Source: DAMBHY01 sp032068765
Lineage (GTDB): Bacteria > Bacteroidota > Bacteroidia > Bacteroidales > Dysgonomonadaceae
Direction of reading: 5' to 3'
Assembly (NCBI GenBank): GCA_032068765.1
Contig: DAMBHY010000003.1
Coordinates: 153,205-217,204, forward strand
DNA length: 64,000 nucleotides
In this document: positions 35,699-44,499 of the stretch, piece after piece
Layout of the letters: each line of letters begins with the position of its first letter
How positions within the stretch are numbered: the stretch's first letter is position 1
Made by a program: the position numbers and the translations under genes
The notes under the pieces: generated by a model
What the model was told of the DNA's origin: nothing
Database searches by the model: none
The model's input: the letters and a program-made list of their open reading frames with translations, nothing else

Positions 35699-37069
35699 CT
35701 AAAGATACTTATTTTCAAGCAAACTTTTAATTTCAGGAAGCTTCGTATCTATATTTCCTGCACCAATTGTCAATAAAACTTCAATGTTTTTATTTTTTAA
35801 TGTATTGATGAGTTCATCAAAATTAATAAGTGTTTTATTTGGATTGTCAATTCTATCAAAAATTATCTGTGATGTGACACCCGGAATAGGCTCCTCTCTA
35901 GCAGGATAAATGTCCAAAAGAATAACATCATCTAAATTGGATAAGCTTTCCGCAAATTCGGTTGCAAAATCTCGTGTACGTGAATATAAATGCGGTTGGA
36001 AAACTCCAGTAATTTTCTTATCCGGATACAATTCTTTTACTGAATTTATTGAAGCTATGAGTTCCTTTGGATGATGAGCGTAGTCGTCTATAAAAACTAT
36101 TTTTTCATTCTTTAGTATAATATCAAATCTACGTTTTGTGCCACTAAACGAAACAATCGCATTTCGGCATTCTTCTTCTGTTGCTCCGCATAAGTACGAA
36201 GCCGCCATTGCCGCAACTGCATTTTCAATATTTATTCTTACCGGAACTCCTAACTTAATATCTTTAATTATACCATCAGGATATATAAAGTCAAAGATTA
36301 TTTCGCCATTTCCAATACGAATATTTTCAGCGTGAAAATCTCCTTCATTTTGAGAATAGATATAGGTAGTAACTCCTTTTTGAGTCTTAGGCAAAATTTC
36401 ACAACCCTTCTTTAAAATCAAATATCCATTTTCAGAAATCAATGATGTAAAATGTTCGAAACCTTCTCTATAAGATTCTGGCGTTCCATAAATATCTAGA
36501 TGATCCGGATCAGCTGAAGTAATTATTGCAATCCACGGATATAGCCAATGAAAAGAGCGATCATATTCATCAGCTTCTACAACTGTAAATGAACTGTTGT
36601 TAGAAAGAATTAAATTGGAATTATAGTTTTTAAGAATGCCGCCTAAGAACGCACTACAATTGACTTTTGATTGATGCAGAATATGCGCTACCATGCTTGA
36701 CACTGTTGTCTTGCCGTGTGTCCCTGCTACGCATACGGATTTGCTTGATTTAGTAATTTCCCCGAGAGCTTGAGAACGTTTTACTACCTGAAAACCATTT
36801 TCTTTGAAGAAAGTCAATTCCTGATGGGAGTATGGAACGGCAGGTGTAAAAACAATCAACGTATTTTTAACATCGAGAAAATCGCAAGGTATTTTATTTA
36901 TATCATCTTCGTAATGAATAAAAGCTCCTTCATCTTGCAATTGTTTGGTCAGAACAGTTTCGGTTTTATCATAACCTCCAACTTTCAATCCTGTAGCCAT
37001 AAAATAGCGTGCGAGGTTACTCATCCCTATTCCACCAATTCCTATAAAATATACTGATTTATAATTCAT
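35699..37069 (-). CDS. murC: UDP-N-acetylmuramate--L-alanine ligase
   Basis: 456 aa Mur ligase. N-terminal Rossmann-like GIGGIGMSNLA (10-20), ATP-binding GTHGKTT at 116-122, VEADEYDRSF in the central domain and the C-terminal DDYAHHPKEL motif specific to MurC. It adds L-alanine to UDP-MurNAc in peptidoglycan precursor synthesis. Its ATG lies inside the 3' end of murG (11-bp overlap), so the two are coupled. Confidence 0.96.
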   Translation of the reverse strand: MNYKSVYFIGIGGIGMSNLARYFMATGLKVGGYDKTETVLTKQLQDEGAFIHYEDDINKIPCDFLDVKNTLIVFTPAVPYSHQELTFFKENGFQVVKRSQALGEITKSSKSVCVAGTHGKTTVSSMVAHILHQSKVNCSAFLGGILKNYNSNLILSNNSSFTVVEADEYDRSFHWLYPWIAIITSADPDHLDIYGTPESYREGFEHFTSLISENGYLILKKGCEILPKTQKGVTTYIYSQNEGDFHAENIRIGNGEIIFDFIYPDGIIKDIKLGVPVRINIENAVAAMAASYLCGATEEECRNAIVSFSGTKRRFDIILKNEKIVFIDDYAHHPKELIASINSVKELYPDKKITGVFQPHLYSRTRDFATEFAESLSNLDDVILLDIYPAREEPIPGVTSQIIFDRIDNPNKTLINFDELINTLKNKNIEVLLTIGAGNIDTKLPEIKSLLENKYL

Positions 37070-38195
37070 TTTTATTCTTAAAAAGTAATTTTTCTATTTC
37101 ATCCACAATCTTTTCAGAAGCATTCGGCAGTGACATTTTTTCAATATTGGCACTTAATTCTTTCAATTTTTCTTCATTATCAATCAGTTCTAAAGCTTGA
37201 GAAAATAAAGAATTAACTGCTTCATTATCTTTAACCAAAATTGCAGCATTTTTGTCCACTAAAGCCATTGCATTTTTGGTTTGGTGATCTTCTGCCACAT
37301 TAGGTGAAGGTACAAGAATTACAGGCTTTTTTAAAATGCAGAATTCTGAAATAGATCCTGCGCCTGCTCTTGATATAATTAAATCTGCTACCGAATATGC
37401 GTAATCCATTCTTGAGACGAAATCATAAAGATGTACATTTTGCGGTATTTTACCATCATAATATAATTTCTGCATGTTATTATAATAATATTTTCCGCAC
37501 TGCCAGATAATCTGCACGTTGGATTTATTGATCTTGTCTAAAGAATTAATAATGCTTTCGTTCAGAGTTCTTGCGCCTAAACTCCCACCAATCACCAAAA
37601 TAGTTTTCTTATTTGGGTCAAGTTGAAAAAAATCATATCCAAGTTTTTTATTCTCCTCAGATAGAATCAAATCCTGACGGCATGGATTTCCGGTTAAAAC
37701 AATTTTTGATGCAGGAAAATATTTTTCCATACCTTCATAAGCTACACAAATTTTAGATGCTTTGCTAGCAAGCATTTTATTTGTTACTCCTGGATACGAA
37801 TTTTGTTCTTGTATTAGCGTTTGAATGCCTTTTTTAGAAGCAGTTTTAAGAGTAGGTCCACTGGCATAACCTCCTACTCCAATTGCTATATTCGGTTTAA
37901 ATTCAGAAACAACTTTGTTTGCTATTCGCAGACTCTTCCATAGCTTTTTCAAAACTGAAATGTTATTCAATAGATGATTGCGATCGAATCCGACAACTGG
38001 CAAGCCGATAATTTTATAACCAGCAGACGGCACTTTCTCCATCTCCATTCTATTCTCAGCTCCAACAAATAATATTTCAGCATTTTTCCAACGATTTTTT
38101 ATTGAATTTGCGATACTAATGGCAGGGAAAATATGACCACCCGTACCACCTCCACTGATAATTATTTTTGGATTAAATTCTTTAGAATCTTTCAT
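37059..38195 (-). CDS. murG: UDP-GlcNAc--undecaprenyl-PP-MurNAc-pentapeptide transferase
   Basis: 378 aa GT28 glycosyltransferase. Donor/acceptor motif ISGGGTGGHIFPAISIA near residues 13-29, GVGGYASGPTLKTA, then LVIGGSLGARTLNE and ISRAGAGSISEFCILKKPVILVP in the UDP-GlcNAc-binding C-terminal domain. It makes lipid II on the inner face of the membrane. It is the first gene of this division cluster segment: the usual upstream ftsW and murD are absent and truA lies beyond a 112-bp gap with a promoter element. Confidence 0.97.
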   Translation of the reverse strand: MKDSKEFNPKIIISGGGTGGHIFPAISIANSIKNRWKNAEILFVGAENRMEMEKVPSAGYKIIGLPVVGFDRNHLLNNISVLKKLWKSLRIANKVVSEFKPNIAIGVGGYASGPTLKTASKKGIQTLIQEQNSYPGVTNKMLASKASKICVAYEGMEKYFPASKIVLTGNPCRQDLILSEENKKLGYDFFQLDPNKKTILVIGGSLGARTLNESIINSLDKINKSNVQIIWQCGKYYYNNMQKLYYDGKIPQNVHLYDFVSRMDYAYSVADLIISRAGAGSISEFCILKKPVILVPSPNVAEDHQTKNAMALVDKNAAILVKDNEAVNSLFSQALELIDNEEKLKELSANIEKMSLPNASEKIVDEIEKLLFKNKNEL

Positions 38196-38230
38196 AAAAC
38201 ACTGGAATTCTCTGGTAATATTGAGAAATA

Positions 38231-38238
38231 CAAATATA
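38231..38238 (-). promoter_or_regulatory. -7 element upstream of murG
   Basis: The minus strand reads TATATTTG (TAnnTTTG), 36 bp upstream of the murG ATG. No TTTG at normal spacing. It supports an independent start for murG-murC-ftsQAZ-yqeY. Confidence 0.5.
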
Positions 38239-38307
38239 CAAAAAAGACAATAAACGTGTTTATCTATTGACTTAATGTTTACTTGAAAAAATGAAGTATC
38301 TATAATA

Positions 38308-39054
38308 TCACAGCCAAATATTATCGGAATAACTTACATCATGAAGGAACAAAGCATGAGCAGGTACTGAGTCGCCTGCAACTGACCGGTCTTTCGCTTC
38401 AATAATTCTTCGAAAACCAACTTGGTCTAACCTTCCACGCCCAGCTTCTAATAAAGTTCCAACTATTGCCCGCACCATATTCCTTAAAAATCTGTCGGCT
38501 TTAATAGTGAATACATATCCATTTTCATCTTCAATCCATTCAGCAAATTCAATCTTACAATTATTTGTTTTCACATCCGTGTGTAATTTGCTGAAGCTTG
38601 TAAAATCTTGATACTCTTTTAATATAGAACAAAGAAAGTTCATTTTTTCGATATCAAATTTGTAATTCAGATTATATCTAAATTCGTTCAGAAATGGATT
38701 TTTATATTTTGAAATATAGTATTTATAGGTTCGAGAAGTGGCTGAAAAACGAGCATGCGCATCGTTGACTACTTTTTGGATTTTATATATTGCAATGTCT
38801 TTTGGTAAGATCCCGTTCAGCTTTCTGACAAGTTCATTTTCGGTATAATTCAAGTTATCAATATCAAAATGTGCAAACATTTTTGAAGCATGAACTCCAG
38901 CATCTGTACGCCCGGCACCAACTATCTGAATATTCTGACGCAAAAGCAGAGATAAAGCATTTTGTATTTCACTTTGTACACTTTTCCCATTAGGTTGTGC
39001 TTGCCAACCTACGTAATTTTTTCCATTATAAGCCAAAGTGATAAAAAAACGCAT
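38308..39054 (-). CDS. truA: tRNA pseudouridine(38-40) synthase
   Basis: 248 aa. Catalytic Asp51 in GAGRTDAGVHA, the family signature. N-terminal RFFITLAYNGKNYVGWQAQPNG and C-terminal RNMVRAIVGTLLEAGRG also match TruA. It converts uridines 38-40 of the anticodon arm to pseudouridine. It follows the DnaQ-like gene by 32 bp. Confidence 0.96.
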   Translation of the reverse strand: MRFFITLAYNGKNYVGWQAQPNGKSVQSEIQNALSLLLRQNIQIVGAGRTDAGVHASKMFAHFDIDNLNYTENELVRKLNGILPKDIAIYKIQKVVNDAHARFSATSRTYKYYISKYKNPFLNEFRYNLNYKFDIEKMNFLCSILKEYQDFTSFSKLHTDVKTNNCKIEFAEWIEDENGYVFTIKADRFLRNMVRAIVGTLLEAGRGRLDQVGFRRIIEAKDRSVAGDSVPAHALFLHDVSYSDNIWL

Positions 39055-39086
39055 AATCTTACTCTAATAAAAAAGGAATATACAAA

Positions 39087-39857
39087 TTACATTCCTAATT
39101 CTTTCAACCTTATTTTGGTAAGAACCTGTTTTGTATTTAATGGAAAATCTCCTTCCATCATCCATCCGTAATAACTAGGTTCTTCTTTGAAAACTTCAGC
39201 AACCGGGCGACCTTTATGTTTCCCAAAATTGAATACTTCTATGCCTTTTTCATTTTTTACAACTCTACCGGCAAAATCTACGTTACAGTTAAAACTTGAA
39301 TATTGTGTAGATAATTTTTCTATATCATTTTCTAAATCATCGTATCTATCCAATTGTGATTTTAGAACCTCATATGTAGCTAATGTATCCGCTTCAGCAG
39401 AATGCGCATTTACCAGTGTTTTGCCGCAATAAAATTTATAAGCAGCTTCTAAGGTTCTTTGCTCCTTTTTGTGAAAAATGATTTGCACATCTACAAACTT
39501 GCGTTTACTCATATCAAAGTCAATATCTGCTCTCAGAAACTCTTCTGCTAGCATCGGAACATCAAAACGACTTGAATTATATCCTGCAATATCGCAACCT
39601 TCAAGTTGCTCAGCGAGCGACTTAGCTATTTGTCTAAATGTGGGACAATCTTTCACATCGTCATCTGTAATACCATGGATTGCAGTTGATTGTGGAGGAA
39701 TCGGCATTTCAGGATTAATTCGTCTTGAACGAACTTCTTCCTTCCCATCTGGATAGACTTTCAATAAAGAAATTTCTAGAATTTTATCTTTAGTAATATT
39801 AATACCTGTAGTTTCTAAGTCAAAGAAAACGATAGGTTTTTTTAAATTCAATTGCAT
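39087..39857 (-). CDS. DnaQ-like 3'-5' exonuclease (Pol III epsilon type)
   Basis: 256 aa. DEDD exonuclease: Exo I FFDLETTG at about 11-18, the middle motif YNSSRFDVPML (Asp) and the late NAHSAEADTLATYEVL (His and Asp of DEDDh). The C-terminal 75 residues hold VFNFGKHKGRPVAEVF, a small extra module seen in Bacteroidota versions. Proofreading by Pol III or a repair role is likely. It is 3 bp downstream of dnaN. Confidence 0.88.
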   Translation of the reverse strand: MQLNLKKPIVFFDLETTGINITKDKILEISLLKVYPDGKEEVRSRRINPEMPIPPQSTAIHGITDDDVKDCPTFRQIAKSLAEQLEGCDIAGYNSSRFDVPMLAEEFLRADIDFDMSKRKFVDVQIIFHKKEQRTLEAAYKFYCGKTLVNAHSAEADTLATYEVLKSQLDRYDDLENDIEKLSTQYSSFNCNVDFAGRVVKNEKGIEVFNFGKHKGRPVAEVFKEEPSYYGWMMEGDFPLNTKQVLTKIRLKELGM

Positions 39858-39860
39858 AGA

Positions 39861-40985
39861 TTAATCGTTTAGCATCATTGGCATAATTAATGTAAGCATA
39901 TCTTCATTCTCTTCATTTTCAAAAGGTTTAATAATTCCTGCTCGAGATGGGTCTGATAACTCAAGTTTAATATCTGACGAAGGAATATTATTAAGAATAT
40001 CAATTAAAAACAAGGCTTTGAAACCAATATTCATTACATTTCCCTGATAATTACAAGATATAGTTTCTTCTGCTGATGTCAGGAAGTCAATATCTTGAGC
40101 TGATATCACTATTTTGTCTTCTGATAACTGCAATTTAACAAGACTGCTTGCTTGGTTGGAAAATACAGAAACACGTTTGAGTGCGTTCAAAAATGCCAGC
40201 CTGTCAAGCACTACATTATATGGATTATTTTGAGGAATGACAGAATTATATTTCGGATAACGGCCTTCTACGAATCGGCAAGTCATAATATACTGACTCA
40301 TGATAATATAAGCATGAGATTCATCAAATTTGATTTCTACTTCACCATCTTCTTTTGGAAGGATCGATTTTAATAAGTTTGCAGGCTTTTTTGGAAGGAT
40401 GAACGACGCTCTATTTTCTCCTTTCGCTTCGCGAGTTACTACTCTTACAAGTTTATGTCCATCAGATGCAACGAAAGTTAAGTCGTCGGCGGTAATATCA
40501 AAATAAATACCATTCATCACAGGTCTCAATTCGTCGTCCGCAGTTGCAAACACTGTACGATTTATACCTTGAAATAATACGTCTGAATTGATTGTAATTG
40601 ATGTGGCAGAGTCATTGAGTTCTTTTGGTTCGGGAAATTCGTCGCCTCTTAATCCAACAAAATTGTAATATCCATTGTGGTAATGTATAACTACTGCCAG
40701 TGTTTCGTCGTTAATTTCAAATGTAAGCGGCTGTTCTGGTAATTCACGCAATGGATCCAATAAATTTTTGGCGTTGATTGCAAGTTTTCCATCGCCTTCA
40801 ACATTGCTGATTTCCACATAAGTTTCCAAACGGGTTTCGTTATCAGCGGCTTTAAGCGTAAGTTTATTTCCATTAATATCTAATAGGAAACAATCAAGAA
40901 TGGGAAGAGTATTTCTTGAATTAATAACTCTGCTAATTGACTGTAATTGTGATAGTAAAGCGGAACTTGAAACAACAAATTTCAT
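39861..40985 (-). CDS. dnaN: DNA polymerase III beta sliding clamp
   Basis: 374 aa, normal length, with three clamp domains (about 1-120, 128-250, 253-374). Motifs include ISRVINSRNTLPILDCFLLD and the C-terminal EDMLTLIMPMMLND, the family's characteristic end. The clamp tethers polymerase to DNA. dnaA and recF are not in the window, so this is not the classical origin cluster. It leads a run dnaN, dnaQ-like, truA. Confidence 0.97.
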   Translation of the reverse strand: MKFVVSSSALLSQLQSISRVINSRNTLPILDCFLLDINGNKLTLKAADNETRLETYVEISNVEGDGKLAINAKNLLDPLRELPEQPLTFEINDETLAVVIHYHNGYYNFVGLRGDEFPEPKELNDSATSITINSDVLFQGINRTVFATADDELRPVMNGIYFDITADDLTFVASDGHKLVRVVTREAKGENRASFILPKKPANLLKSILPKEDGEVEIKFDESHAYIIMSQYIMTCRFVEGRYPKYNSVIPQNNPYNVVLDRLAFLNALKRVSVFSNQASSLVKLQLSEDKIVISAQDIDFLTSAEETISCNYQGNVMNIGFKALFLIDILNNIPSSDIKLELSDPSRAGIIKPFENEENEDMLTLIMPMMLND

Positions 40986-41034
40986 ACTCAGTATTATTTT
41001 AGTTATAATTTATTTTCTTTATAATTGATTGCAA

Positions 41035-41042
41035 CAAATTTA
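41035..41042 (-). promoter_or_regulatory. -7 element upstream of dnaN
   Basis: The minus strand reads TAAATTTG (TAnnTTTG), 50 bp before the dnaN ATG. No clear -33 box. Confidence 0.5.
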
Positions 41043-41105
41043 TAAAATTATCCCCATTAAACGTACATTTTCTGATTTAATTTATCAACAGCAGACAACT
41101 TTCAT

Positions 41106-42005
41106 TCAATACTTTTTATTGCGGGGATGATGTTCTATAATTTCCTGCCTTAAAAAATTTCTATCAATATGCGTGTAAATTTCCGTAGTAGTTATTTTCT
41201 CGTGACCAAGCATTTCTTGTATTACGCGGATGTTTGCACCACGTGATAAAAGATGTGTTGCAAAAGAATGACGAAAAGTATGTGGACTTATTTCTTTTTT
41301 TATTCCTGCCAATTCGGCATATTGTTTGATATAATAAAAGACGGTGATTCTAGAAATAGGTTTTCCTCTTGAACTCAAGAACAAAAAATCTTCAAATCCT
41401 TTTACAACATTAATTTCTTTTCGATAAGAAATAAAATTGTTTATTTTTTTGATTGCAATTTCCGATATCGGAACCAAACGTTGCTTGTTACCTTTTCCTT
41501 CGACACGGATAAATCCTTCATTAAAATAAAGATTTGAGAATTTAAGATTTACGAGTTCCGAAATTCGCAATCCACAACTATATAATGTTTCGATAATAGC
41601 ATCATTGCGAGTGCCTTCTATGGTGGACTTATCAATTACATCGAGTAATAGATCAATTTCTTCAATTGATAAAACTTCAGGCAATTTCAGTCCGACTTTA
41701 GGGATTTCGAGTAATTCAGATGGGTCGTTAGGAATATAATTTATTAAATTCAGATATTTAAAAAATGATTTTGTCCCTGAAATGATGCGTGCTATTGAAC
41801 GCGGTTTGATATTTTTATCATAGAGGTCGGCTACAAATTCTTCTAAATCATCATACTTAACATATTTTATATCTAATCTTCTATTTTCTAAAAAGGTTTT
41901 TAGTTTCTCTAAATCCGTCATATAAGCGTCGATGCTGTTGACTGACAATCCTTTCTCCAGCATTAGATATCTTTTATAACCAACAATATGTACATCTGAT
42001 ATCAT
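41106..42005 (-). CDS. xerD: Site-specific tyrosine recombinase XerD
   Basis: 299 aa from ATG 42005; a TTG 15 bp upstream inside the kinase gene is a poorer choice. SAM-like N-terminal domain (1-85), catalytic domain with Arg147 (YSCGLRISEL), Lys171 (EGKGNKQR), His242 and Arg245 (HTFRHSFATHLL), His268 (LGHEKITTTEIYTH) and Tyr277. All catalytic residues are present. With XerC it resolves chromosome dimers at dif. Its ATG follows the kinase stop by one base, so it is probably co-translated with a two-component system. Confidence 0.93.
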   Translation of the reverse strand: MISDVHIVGYKRYLMLEKGLSVNSIDAYMTDLEKLKTFLENRRLDIKYVKYDDLEEFVADLYDKNIKPRSIARIISGTKSFFKYLNLINYIPNDPSELLEIPKVGLKLPEVLSIEEIDLLLDVIDKSTIEGTRNDAIIETLYSCGLRISELVNLKFSNLYFNEGFIRVEGKGNKQRLVPISEIAIKKINNFISYRKEINVVKGFEDFLFLSSRGKPISRITVFYYIKQYAELAGIKKEISPHTFRHSFATHLLSRGANIRVIQEMLGHEKITTTEIYTHIDRNFLRQEIIEHHPRNKKY

Positions 42006-42006
42006 T

Positions 42007-44499
42007 TCACAAATTCTCAATCATCTGATTCGTTTCATCTAAAGTTTTTTCAAGTCGATGAAACAGTAATGAGTACTCAGCGGTCGAAATGGATTTCTTT
42101 CCTTCCAAATCAATTAAAGTTTTAGCTACTTCGTCATCATGCATCATTTTGAATAATGGAAGCATTTTGTGTGAAATTTGTGCAGTGAGTTGTATATCAT
42201 TCTCACTAACAGCAGTTTTCAATTTTGAAATATTTGCGGTCAAATCCTTTGAGAATGATAGTAAAATTTCTTTAGAAACATCTATATCACCTTTTACAAA
42301 TTCTATAAGAGCTCCTACTCCATACTTAATTTCGTGTATCTCAACTCCTACTTTTTCAGTATCATTTTTATTAATGAATTTATCAATCGTATGATATAGT
42401 TCAAAAGCAGAAAACGGCTTGACTATAAAAGTAGAGAATCCAATCTCAGAAGCTTCTAAATTTGAAATATCTGATTTGGCTGAAAGAGCTACTATAGGTA
42501 CGTTTTTAGTTCCTTCAATTTCCGATAACCTTATCATATTTGCTAACGCAAATCCATTTAATCTCGGCATTTGAATATCAGTAAATATTATATCGAAAGA
42601 TTGTTTTGTTAATATTGATAATACGTTCTCAGGATTTGTTTCAGTGACAACAATTCCATGTTTTCTGCGAATCATTTCAGAGGTCATTGCCAATTGAACT
42701 TCGTCATCATCTATAAGTAAAACTTTAATTCCAGAGAAGTCATAATCAATATCTGCTTTTTTACGATTCTCAAAGCGTTCAACCTCTTTATTCTCTGAAA
42801 CTTTAAAAGGTATTTTAATTGCGAATTCTGACCCTTTATAAACCTCTGATACAACACCAATCGTTCCTCCGAGTTCTTCTACTAATTTCTTTGTGATTGC
42901 TAGACCTAAACCGCTTCCTTCTATAATTTCTGTTGAATCTTCAACTCTTCTGAATTCATTAAAAATATTCTCTAAATCTTTGTTATCTATACCTACTCCT
43001 GTATCTATTACTTTAAAATTTAACAAGACTTTATCTCCCTCATTCTCTACGGAAGCAAAAATATTTACATTGCCTTTTTTTGTAAACTTAATAGCATTCG
43101 AGATCAAATTTGTCATAATTTGCCTAAAAACAAATGGATCATTTAAAACGACTAAATCTACCGGGATATCAATAGTAGAATCAAAATGTAAATTCTTTTG
43201 CAAAGCCAAAGGTTTGAAACTGTCGACTGTATGTTGAACAATTTCTTTAAGATAAAATGCTATCTCTTTATTTATCCAAGTGCCTGATTGAAGTTTATGG
43301 AAGTCCAATAGATTCATTACTAATTGAATAATATGTTCTCCTGAAGTTCTCATATTATCAAGGAATGTCTTCTTTTTTTCATCGGTAATATTCGAATCTA
43401 AAAGTTCGATATAACCCAAAATTGAAGACATAGGGGCTTTTACATCATGCGAAATTGTCAACATCAATTGCTGTCTGTCACGTAGTAACTTCTGAATGTG
43501 TGCATTTGAAGCTTCTAAATCTTTTCTATAACGCTGTTTTCTATTAAAATCTCTAGAATATAATATTCCAAACAATAGGATTATAATAAAAGCCAAACCA
43601 GATACGAATCTTACCGCTTTCTGAGAAGAATTAATTGCCTTATTTTTAAAGTCAATAAGATCCACAGATTTCTTTATTTCTTCTTGTTCAATTTTCTTTA
43701 AGATATTATCAATTTCTGATGTTAGTTGAGCATTCATTTGTATCAAAGCCAATTGCCTCTGATTAATTTTTTTTCCTGTAGAAAGATGTTTGTCGAAATT
43801 TATCTTTTCAGTATACCTTATAGTATTTATAACTGTGTCAATCATGTATTTAAACGAATCAGTTTCAATAAATGGTTTATATCTATATACAACGAATGAA
43901 TCTTTATCATCTGGTTTAAATACATTTTTAATTCTATCACGAAGTGATTTTTTTTTATTTGATATCTTGATTGTATCTTCTATAAATTTATCATTATATT
44001 CCGAATTTTTATTCTTTATATAATTGTTGACATTATCTTTAAGTTTAGATGGAGAAGAATAATATTCTGTACTTCTTATTATTTGCGGTGAATTCAAAGA
44101 GTCAAGTAACATATCTATTGATCTCAGATTTTCCTGCTTTTGGGCTAGCAGCAACGAAATGTAATCGAGATTGATTTTTCTATCTGCAGACGATGTTATG
44201 CTTTTTAAAGTATTAATGTTCTGATTAATTTGAGGCAAGACAGAATCGTATCTTCTAAAATAAATATTCGCTCTATCAGCATTTATAAGATTTTGAAACG
44301 TTTCAACTTCATATAATTTGGAAATGGTTTTACTTATAAGCAACAATTCTGAAAAATCTTCCCCTTCAACTTTTTTTTCTGAAAATTTTATCAAGTTTCC
44401 ATATAAAAACAATAAGCTGGAGACAAGTATTATTAGCAAAACGATATAGCTAACAACAACTGTATACTTGCTCCATCTACTATTAACATTCAATTTCAT
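42007..44499 (-). CDS. Hybrid sensor histidine kinase (HK-REC-HPt)
   Basis: 830 aa. TM helix at about 15-35 and again at 299-314, enclosing a 260-residue helical periplasmic sensor domain. Cytoplasmic part: HisKA with H-box ISHDVKAPMSSI (His351), HATPase with NLISNAIKF (N-box about 465-472), DTGVGID, GSGLGL (528-533), receiver with IDDDE, Asp641 (FTDIQMP) and Lys694, then an HPt-like domain with His777 (ISHKMLPLFKM). This is a phosphorelay kinase. The adjacent response regulator ends one base upstream of its start, so the pair is coupled. The signal is unknown. Confidence 0.92.
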   Translation of the reverse strand: MKLNVNSRWSKYTVVVSYIVLLIILVSSLLFLYGNLIKFSEKKVEGEDFSELLLISKTISKLYEVETFQNLINADRANIYFRRYDSVLPQINQNINTLKSITSSADRKINLDYISLLLAQKQENLRSIDMLLDSLNSPQIIRSTEYYSSPSKLKDNVNNYIKNKNSEYNDKFIEDTIKISNKKKSLRDRIKNVFKPDDKDSFVVYRYKPFIETDSFKYMIDTVINTIRYTEKINFDKHLSTGKKINQRQLALIQMNAQLTSEIDNILKKIEQEEIKKSVDLIDFKNKAINSSQKAVRFVSGLAFIIILLFGILYSRDFNRKQRYRKDLEASNAHIQKLLRDRQQLMLTISHDVKAPMSSILGYIELLDSNITDEKKKTFLDNMRTSGEHIIQLVMNLLDFHKLQSGTWINKEIAFYLKEIVQHTVDSFKPLALQKNLHFDSTIDIPVDLVVLNDPFVFRQIMTNLISNAIKFTKKGNVNIFASVENEGDKVLLNFKVIDTGVGIDNKDLENIFNEFRRVEDSTEIIEGSGLGLAITKKLVEELGGTIGVVSEVYKGSEFAIKIPFKVSENKEVERFENRKKADIDYDFSGIKVLLIDDDEVQLAMTSEMIRRKHGIVVTETNPENVLSILTKQSFDIIFTDIQMPRLNGFALANMIRLSEIEGTKNVPIVALSAKSDISNLEASEIGFSTFIVKPFSAFELYHTIDKFINKNDTEKVGVEIHEIKYGVGALIEFVKGDIDVSKEILLSFSKDLTANISKLKTAVSENDIQLTAQISHKMLPLFKMMHDDEVAKTLIDLEGKKSISTAEYSLLFHRLEKTLDETNQMIENL

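Noticed and set aside
40986..41105. Replication origin next to dnaN
   Set aside because: No DnaA-box cluster, no dnaA and no recF; the gap is only 120 bp with a dnaN promoter element.
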